A DNA stretch of 64,000 nt from Salvia splendens. Taxonomy: Eukaryota > Streptophyta > Magnoliopsida > Lamiales > Lamiaceae. Positions 57,443 to 64,000 of the stretch are shown piece after piece; within the stretch, counting starts at the first letter, position 1; every line of letters begins with the position of its first letter. The stretch spans positions 23,056,209-23,120,208 of the forward strand of contig NC_056033.1 in NCBI RefSeq assembly GCF_004379255.2, read 5' to 3'. Made by a program: the position numbers and the translations under genes. The notes beneath the pieces are model-generated. The model saw only the letters and a list, made by a program, of their open reading frames with translations, had not been told where the DNA came from and made no database searches.

Positions 57443-58595
57443 TGTCACGACCGCCCAAACAAGGGGTACCACAACGCGGCGATCGTGACCGACATGCATG
57501 GACAACAATCTAAAAGAACACCTTACTTAAAAGATTTTTAAGGTAATTTTTTTTTTTTTTTTTTGGAAAGACCTAAGATAAAAAAAACTTTAAAAAAAAA
57601 ATGATAACAAAAAAAAAATTAGACTTAAGAAAACACAACAATTAAATAACTAAAGTAAAGCAAACATTAACTCAAAGCCCGAAGAATACCATTTTCAAAA
57701 GACGACGTAAACACACGTTTAAATCCTAACACCACCATACATGTTCAAACACAAAAACATAAAGATTAAGGTCTTAAGACACAATTTAAAACATAGCAGC
57801 GGATAAATAAGGTTCAAGAGAGTCAAGGATCACGCCTATGTATGACGACACAACGTATCCTAGGGTCTTTAGCCAGCTCAACATCCACCGCAACATCCCG
57901 CTCAACCTGCAAAATTTTTAAAAGAAATTACAGGGCTGAGTACTTGTTGTACTCAATGGGCTCATGCCGAAAACATTTATATAGTTATGTCATCCATACC
58001 ACTGATCTCGAGTTTTATACGTAGTAAAGAAAATATCACGAGAACACAAAAATGTTTCATAGACTGGCCAGTCAAATAATCTCCCCACTTTTCACATCAA
58101 TCCAACAATCACAACCACAGTGCGACGAAAGTATGGCTACACTATTCGCCCACGAGACCGGCCGACTTGCAAGGACGGCTCACGATCCCATCAGTGTACA
58201 CAGCCCGATAGGGTTCACGGCCCTACTCGGACCCGAATTCATTTCACAAAACAGCCATATAGCCTAACGGAGTAAACTCATACGAACTAGGCATCAGGCA
58301 CACAATCTCATAACAAAAACAGTCCATGGCATGACATAACAGTTAAACCACCCTTGTATCTCCACATAATATTTTTCGGAAAAATAAAGAGGTTTGAAAA
58401 GAAAGCCCACCTCGTTCTCTTAGTAATTCACAACCCAACTTAGCAACTCTCGATCCTCGAGTTCACGAGTACCCAACACCCTAGTCAACGACAACACAAG
58501 TCAGCCTCACACAACATTATTTTACTATGCATGTCCTATCGTCTCTCTCTCAACGTTTTCCTCAATTTCCCAACCCCAACATACATCTCAAAGGT

Positions 58596-58777
58596 ATCCA
58601 AGCCCCTTGGCCTAGCGGTAAAGGGTGCTGGATACCGCGTCCATCCTGGAGGTCTCGAGTTCGAACCCTGGGTGGCGTAATTTGTCTTTCCTCCTTGTTA
58701 TAGGAGTTGATTTGTAATTTCCTCCTTCATATATATGATATAAATATATGAAGTTAATTTAAAAAAAAAAAAAAAAA
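58596..58777 (+). mobile_element. tRNA-derived SINE
   Basis: A Pol III-type insertion: A box TGGCCTAGCGG (58608-58618), B box AGTTCGAACCC (58658-58668), a tRNA-unrelated tail, then a run of about 18 A. It is flanked by an 18-bp direct repeat (58578-58595 and 58778-58795, aacatacatctcaaaggt), the target duplication of LINE-mediated insertion. It is not a functional tRNA gene because the 3' half does not fold as one. Confidence 0.95.
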
Positions 58778-58925
58778 AACATACATCTCAAAGGTGTAAA
58801 ACACACGTAACATATTTCAACTTATCACAAGTGATTTCAACATTTAAGCACATTCCTTGGACATACATGCATCATATAATACTTTTAAACTTGAGAAATA
58901 AGTGTCATTTAATCAAGGCAGAAAA

Positions 58926-59480
58926 CTGGCAGAATTGCGCGACCGTATTGTAAAAATCACTTTAAATTCACCCGACCTCAAAACATGCTAAATTTTGGTC
59001 ACGATACAGAGGACACATTTAAGTTCATCCATTTTTCATATCGAAATCACGTCATTTAGTCAGTCATATCACATATTGAACTCTCTGGTCGGAACATACA
59101 ATTTCTGGCAGTATTGCGCAGTTCATTTGAAAAATTCACCACATATTCATACGATGCCCAAAAAGGCTGAAAATTTAACACAACACAGAAGACACTTCAA
59201 ATGTTCATATAGTTTAAGAATCAAGTCGATCGGAGGTCATTTGGTCAGTCAAACAGAAAACGAAACATTCATGGCGAGAACTCACGTTTCTGGCAGATTT
59301 GCTTAGTCAAATTCAAAGATTTATTAAAAATTCATTTTTCGATAAAACAGGCTGAAAATCACACGAGACACAGAAAACACCTTGAAGTTTACTCAGTAAA
59401 AATTTCATAGCCAAATTCGTTCGTTTGTTGGGTCGAACACAGATCATAAATCACTGGTCGTGCATCACAGATTTCTGGTT
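58926..59480. repeat. About 182-bp tandem repeat inside the solo LTR
   Basis: Units recur at 58926, 59105, 59290 and 59475 (periods 179-185), each starting near CTGGCAGnnTTGCgcAGTC and including 'cacagaagacac' and 'gtcagtcaaacagaaaac' variants. The neighbouring LTR has the same unit at 62236, 62419 and 62603, one copy fewer. Confidence 0.8.
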
Positions 59481-61114
59481 CAAGTTCGAAAATAGGGTTT
59501 TTAAAACATCCACAACAAAACACCGATTCTTCATGCTCGAGAACACACATTCATGCTCACACGTTCCTCATTCACATATTTCCATACAAACACACATCAT
59601 TCACAAATATTTCGATCCAACACCCATGATTTCAACCAACAATGCAAAAATCAAACAAGTTCTTATGAACACACAATTTCCCTCCCGTTAAAACTTGCGA
59701 TCTATCAAACCTACACTCTCTACATGCACGTAGGACTCAAAACATGGTTCAAAAGAGAAGGAGGAGGAAAAGTGTGCGAATATACCTTCCTTTGACAAAA
59801 CGAATCGGTAGAAACGTAGAATGGAGCGATTCGTCGGAGGTTCTCGAAGATAACTTCAACGGATTGCAAGAACAAGGGTTGGATGGAGGATTTTTGGAGG
59901 TGGGAGAGTGGGAGAAGATGAAAAAAAAAACGTGTGGGAGAGGGAGAGAAGAGAGGGGGCGAATTTTTGAGGTAAGTGGGGGGCTAGGGTTTGATTATTT
60001 GCTATTTATTTGTTAGGTTTAAAATCCCACACATAAGGAATTAATTAAATTGTGGAGAATTAATATATAGATTAATGAATAAAAATCCCACAATTAAAAG
60101 AATAAAATAGGCATGTGGGAGAGTGGAATTTTTGAAAATTCCATGTACACAACAAGGAATTTATTTGGTATTTTTTTTTCTTGGAGAATATATTCATAAC
60201 TTAGGAAATAAAAATAATGAATATAAGGGAACAAATAAATTAAATCTCCAAGTAGGAAATAATAGGGGTGGGGGCCTAAAATTAATGGGTAATTGCACAA
60301 GGAATTTATTTAAATCCCCAATTAAATAGAATAGGATTTAAATTAGGTAATTTCTTTATAGGAAAAAGGCTCCCACAAAATAGGCAACAATTAATTTAAA
60401 TTCCCACAAGGAAAAATAAGCATAGGGGCGTGTGATATGGAGGAAAATAAAAGGAAAATATTCACACCCCCAATTAATTAGACATAGGAATTTATTTGAA
60501 TAAAAAGGGATTCCACAAATTAGGAAACAATTAAAATATCCCTCCAAAATTTCTTGGAGGAGCCGAAAATTGCTAAGCTCAAATAACCAAGGAAATATCC
60601 CAACTCTCTATCTATTTTGGGTGAAGGAATAAATTTCAACATGATTTAATTGGATTAAATTCAAAGGAAGGGAGTCAATAAAGCACCAATTAAATCAAAT
60701 GAAAATAATTCTTTCTCCTACACTCCCAAGGAAAATAAAATGGAGTTCGAATTTCATGTAGTACTACTTAGGGGTCATTTGGTTTGGATTTAATTTTGAG
60801 AAGTATCCCAAAATAATTAATTAAATCCACAAAAAGAAGTACTATTTCAATAATTAGGAAGGGCCGAATATTTCAATGAATCGACTCGAGAAAGGATAAA
60901 TGCATGATCCTATTAATCTTTTCCCCACATTGGAAAAACGATAAAATCTCAAGCTCATCATTCCACAATTACCACGGTAATTTATTTCACGCAAAGCACT
61001 TAATCACATAAAATCAAACGTTTAAAAAAAATACCAAAATTCTAATAACATAACAAAAAGGGTCACAAAAGTTTGGGATGTTACACTCTTGGGTCCAGAG
61101 CGGAAAGAACTGAG

Positions 61115-61126
61115 GCTCTGATACCA
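61115..61126 (-). promoter_or_regulatory. Primer-binding site, initiator Met tRNA
   Basis: On minus TGGTATCAGAGC, three bases after the LTR end at 61130. This is the site complementary to the 3' end of initiator methionine tRNA used by chromoviruses and Copia elements. It identifies 61130-63889 as the 5' LTR of the chromovirus whose genes lie to the left. Confidence 0.93.
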
Positions 61127-62235
61127 AACTGTCAGGACCGCCCCCTAGGGTTTATAAAAGAGGGCGATCGCGACTTAAAGGGGGTTTTAAAGGACATTCA
61201 AAGAAGGCTAGGGTTTTCAATAAAACTGTGACCAAAAATTAGGTTTAATAAATAAAACGATCAAGAGTAATTACGTTTAATAAATAAAGGACTAAGGGTT
61301 TAGCATTTATTCAAAAGTAACGAGTTTTCAAATATCCCACATAAAACAGTTTTAATTTAAATAAAAGTATGTAAAGAAAACATCACAGTGGAAGCATCCA
61401 AGAGAAGAGTGACGTCATGTGTGAAGCACGACGACACTCGGAGTTTCAAAACGACCATAGTTTATTATTAATTCCTGCTCAACACCACCAACCGCTCGTC
61501 GCTGTTCAACCTGCACATAGAGAAAACATATGCAGGGCTGAGTACTTTTGAAAATACTCAGTGGCTCATGCCCGAAAACATTTTGATAAGAGTACATATA
61601 CGTAGGTAACCATCGGAGTTTGAGCTTTTAAAAAGGCCCGAGGCACCAAAATATTTTCCATTGTTCAAAATAGCGACTGCGCAGTCATTTTTCCCCATCG
61701 TCATCAACCATATCTGCCAATACATGACAAGGAATGCGGCCGCAAACCAGGTCACTAGACCGGCCAGCCCGTACGCTAGCACATAGTCTACCATAGGTGT
61801 ACACTAATCCAAGTAGGGTTTGCGACCTACGAGGACCTGAATTCGATTTATATAACAGTGGCAACAGCCACATCAGATAGGCATGTTAAAATAAATCACG
61901 GCATGATAATCGCTTTAAACCACCCTTATAACACCACGTAATATTTTTGGAAAAATAAAGCGGTTTGAAAAGAAGCCCACCTCGATCCTTTAGATTTCAA
62001 GTTTCGCTTTTCCTTTGATATCACGCTTTACGCACGAATTTTCACCTTTGGATAAGATATTCCCAATTAGTCACTAACATGGACTTAGTATTATGCATGT
62101 CCTTAATTTTTCCCTTTTCCCAACAACAAATGGAAATCACATCATAGCATAACATCTTTGCATATCACATCATCTCGTCACATATATAATTCATGTATGC
62201 CATTCAAAACATAGTTATTTTGCAAAAGTAGAAAT

Positions 62236-62610
62236 CTGGCAGCACTGCGCAACCATTTTATAAAAATTATTTAAAAATCATCCGACTTCCGTTGGAGCTA
62301 AAACTTTACGACAAAGCAGTAAATTTATCAAATAACTTCCAGTTTAAATTTCATGTCAAAATAACCTTTTTAGGTCGGTCAAATAGAAAACGTAACCTAC
62401 TGGTCGAGAAAACAGTTTCTGCCAGAAATGCGCAGTCAACTTTAAAAATTCACCAAAAATCTATCTTTTATCCAAATGGGTTGAAATTTACACACAATAT
62501 AGAATACATCATGAAGTTTACTCAGGAAAAAGAATCAGTCAAATAGGAGTTCATTTGATCGGTCAAAAACGAGTCGGAACTTACTGTTCGGAATCACAGT
62601 TTCTCATGCT
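62236..62610. repeat. About 183-bp tandem repeat inside the 5' LTR
   Basis: Unit starts at 62236 (ctggcagcactgcgc), 62419 (ctgccagaaatgcgc) and a decayed 62603, matching the array in the solo LTR. Confidence 0.75.
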
Positions 62611-63095
62611 TTTAGGAAATCCGAATTAGGGTTTACCCCCCACTTATTCAAAATCAACCTTTTCATGGTTTTAACATACAAGCATGCTCAAAAGGGTCCT
62701 TAGACACATATTTTCATGAAATCACATATCATTCACCGAGGATTCATTAAATCAACAACCAATTGAAATCAAAATGCATTCACACATACGATTACACATT
62801 CCCACCAATTAAACCCTTAGATCTGCATTCCCTACACTCTCTACATGCATGAGGAAAACAAAAGAAGAGTTGGGATGGAGAGGATGAAGAATGGAGGTTT
62901 GATTTTACCTTCTTTGGACGAAACAAACGGTAGGAACAAATAAAAACCTTGCTTCTTCAATAATCTCTTGGAAAATTCGGAAGGATCTTGAGTAGAGTAG
63001 AAGAACAAGTGTGGGAGAGTGGAGAAGAGGGAATGAGCGTGTACTTCAAGGGAGGGGGCGATTTTTTTGGTGGGGGCTAGGGTTAGGTTTTGTTT

Positions 63096-63105
63096 TATTT
63101 ATAGA
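63096..63105 (-). promoter_or_regulatory. TATA box of the chromovirus 5' LTR
   Basis: CTATAAATAA on the minus strand, followed downstream by 'aacaaaacctaaccctagc' and a C/T-rich stretch, as in plant LTR promoters. Confidence 0.65.
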
Positions 63106-63889
63106 GTTAAGATGAAATCTCTAATTAATTGCATGAAGATATGGAGAATAAATCAAATAAAGATTTGAGAGATTTGGGGAGGGATGATTGGCGTGTAAAT
63201 TGAGGGAGAATAAGGAGGATATTCGAAAATCATGGTTATTTAATTGGCCATGATTTAATTTGGTATTTTCACGGAGCAGAAAAATAAATAAAAATCCTCC
63301 CATGAACTAGGAATAGGTGTGTGACATTATTTCTTCCACAAGGAAAAATTTCCAAATCTTTAATAAAATAGATAAGGCAAGATTTGCTAGGATATTCCAA
63401 TTAAAACATGGAAAGAAATAATTAAGGGATCAAAATAAATAATGAATAATTTCCTTCTCCCACAAATTAGGAAATTTCGAAATCTCCCTTAGGAAAAATA
63501 ATAGGGCCGATTTTTATCATGAAGAAATAAGATAATTAGGCTTTGGATTTAATTTGGACAATTATCCCAACACAAATAATTAAATCCAAGAAAAGAATTC
63601 CTCTCCAATAACCAATAGTGGTCGAAATTTTCTCCACAAAAGGGCAAGGTAATTATTTATGATCCTAATTAAATCCCACTCCCCTAAAAAAATAAGTTAC
63701 CGCAATATATTTCATTCCACATCAATTAATTTAAGCAACGTCATAAAATCAACGAAATTGACTAGACCAAAACAAAATTAGGTCATCGAATCAATCACAT
63801 AACGATTCGTCATTTAATTGCGACAATCAAAACAATAAATACAACGTCTTAGGGTTCCAAAATTAGGGTTCGAAAAGTGGGGCGTTACA

Positions 63890-64000
63890 TTAGATATATA
63901 AATATTAGGAAACTATAAATTATTCTCATCTATATCATCTAGGAATCAAAATAATATTATTTATTTCCATAGATATAGAAAATAATAAAAATATTCCTAA
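63890..64000. repeat. AT-rich DNA resembling Copia leader repeats
   Basis: 'atatcatctaggaatcaaaataatatt' style sequence like 43200-43990 and 23150-24077. It suggests that the chromovirus landed in another copy of the Copia family that continues past the window edge. The piece is short, so this is tentative. Confidence 0.4.

Larger units (their letters stand above)
57443..61085 (-). mobile_element. Solo chromovirus LTR inserted in the leader
   Basis: On minus it starts TGTAACATCCCAAACTTTTG at 61085 and ends ...GGCGGTCGTGACA at 57443. Flanks are ctctc (57438-57442) and ctctt (61086-61090), a 5-bp target duplication with one mismatch. No primer-binding site follows its end, and leader sequence resumes on both sides, so it is a solo LTR left by recombination. 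At 3.64 kb it is longer than the 2.76-kb LTR next to it because it holds a SINE and one more copy of an about 182-bp internal repeat (59105, 59290, 59475). Confidence 0.85.
61130..63889 (-). mobile_element. Chromovirus 5' LTR, 2760 bp
   Basis: On minus TGTAACGCCCC at 63889 to ...GGTCCTGACA at 61130, followed by the primer-binding site. It includes a TATA box at 63096-63105 and 2-3 copies of the about 182-bp repeat. It lies in flanking DNA (63890 onward) that resembles the Copia leader repeats. Frames inside it are chance. Confidence 0.88.

Noticed and set aside
58601..58680. Possible tRNA gene (A and B boxes)
   Set aside because: The 3' half does not complete a cloverleaf, a poly-A tail follows and an 18-bp target duplication flanks it, so it is a SINE.

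Overview
The window looks like nuclear DNA from a flowering plant, most likely a eudicot. It is AT-rich and built almost entirely of nested, decayed transposable elements: Ty3/Gypsy elements of Athila/Tat and chromovirus type, Ty1/Copia elements of Tork type, hAT-like elements, a Mutator-like element (MULE) with a FAR1-type transposase, Stowaway MITEs and one tRNA-derived SINE. I found no convincing intact host gene. The setting resembles a heterochromatic retrotransposon nest. The species cannot be fixed from the sequence alone.

Region 1 (1-19892) is a patchwork of Athila/Tat-clade Gypsy elements. A chromovirus LTR end (1-617) interrupts an Athila 3' region (618-1648) that runs into an LTR (1649-~2795). 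A pol pseudogene follows on + (RT end, RNase H, integrase; 2815-4984). At 5.65-5.95 kb a + gag piece meets a - gag piece tail to tail. The - gag leads back to a tRNA-Asp-type primer-binding site (7631-7648) and a - LTR (7651-8898). Next come part of a second LTR family (8899-9730), a gag-like ORF, an Athila ORF-1/'env-like' gene (11863-14093), four hairpin repeats just after it (14194-14492), another Athila 3' region and LTR (14495-~17170), and the 3' end of a Tat-like element with its LTR (17171-19892).

Region 2 (20809-49183) holds two copies of one Copia family in opposite orientation plus a third relative. Copia-1 (+, 20809-34883, near-matching 5-bp flanks) carries a Stowaway in its 5' LTR and an hAT-like element (24086-29462, perfect 8-bp target duplication). 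Inside the hAT is a MULE (24265-28911) with a broken FAR1/MULE transposase and a Ulp1-peptidase-like fragment. Copia-2 (-, 38679-47715) is its inverted partner and supplies the empty sites that prove these insertions. Between them is a 2.46-kb fold-back hAT-like element (35436-37898) holding a Stowaway that itself holds another Stowaway. Copia-3 (-, 47716-~50980) keeps one LTR and a decayed RT-RNase H.

Region 3 (~50976-63889) is a chromovirus on -, fused at its 3' end to Copia-3. Its order, reading leftward from the right, is 5' LTR (61130-63889), Met-tRNA primer-binding site (61115-61126), leader split by a solo LTR (57443-61085, with a SINE at 58596-58777), an extra ORF of unknown function (56137-56784), a repeat spacer, gag, protease, RT, RNase H and integrase. 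Every large ORF is broken by stops or frameshifts, and most of the stops look like C-to-T/G-to-A changes. The window ends in sequence resembling the Copia leader repeats.
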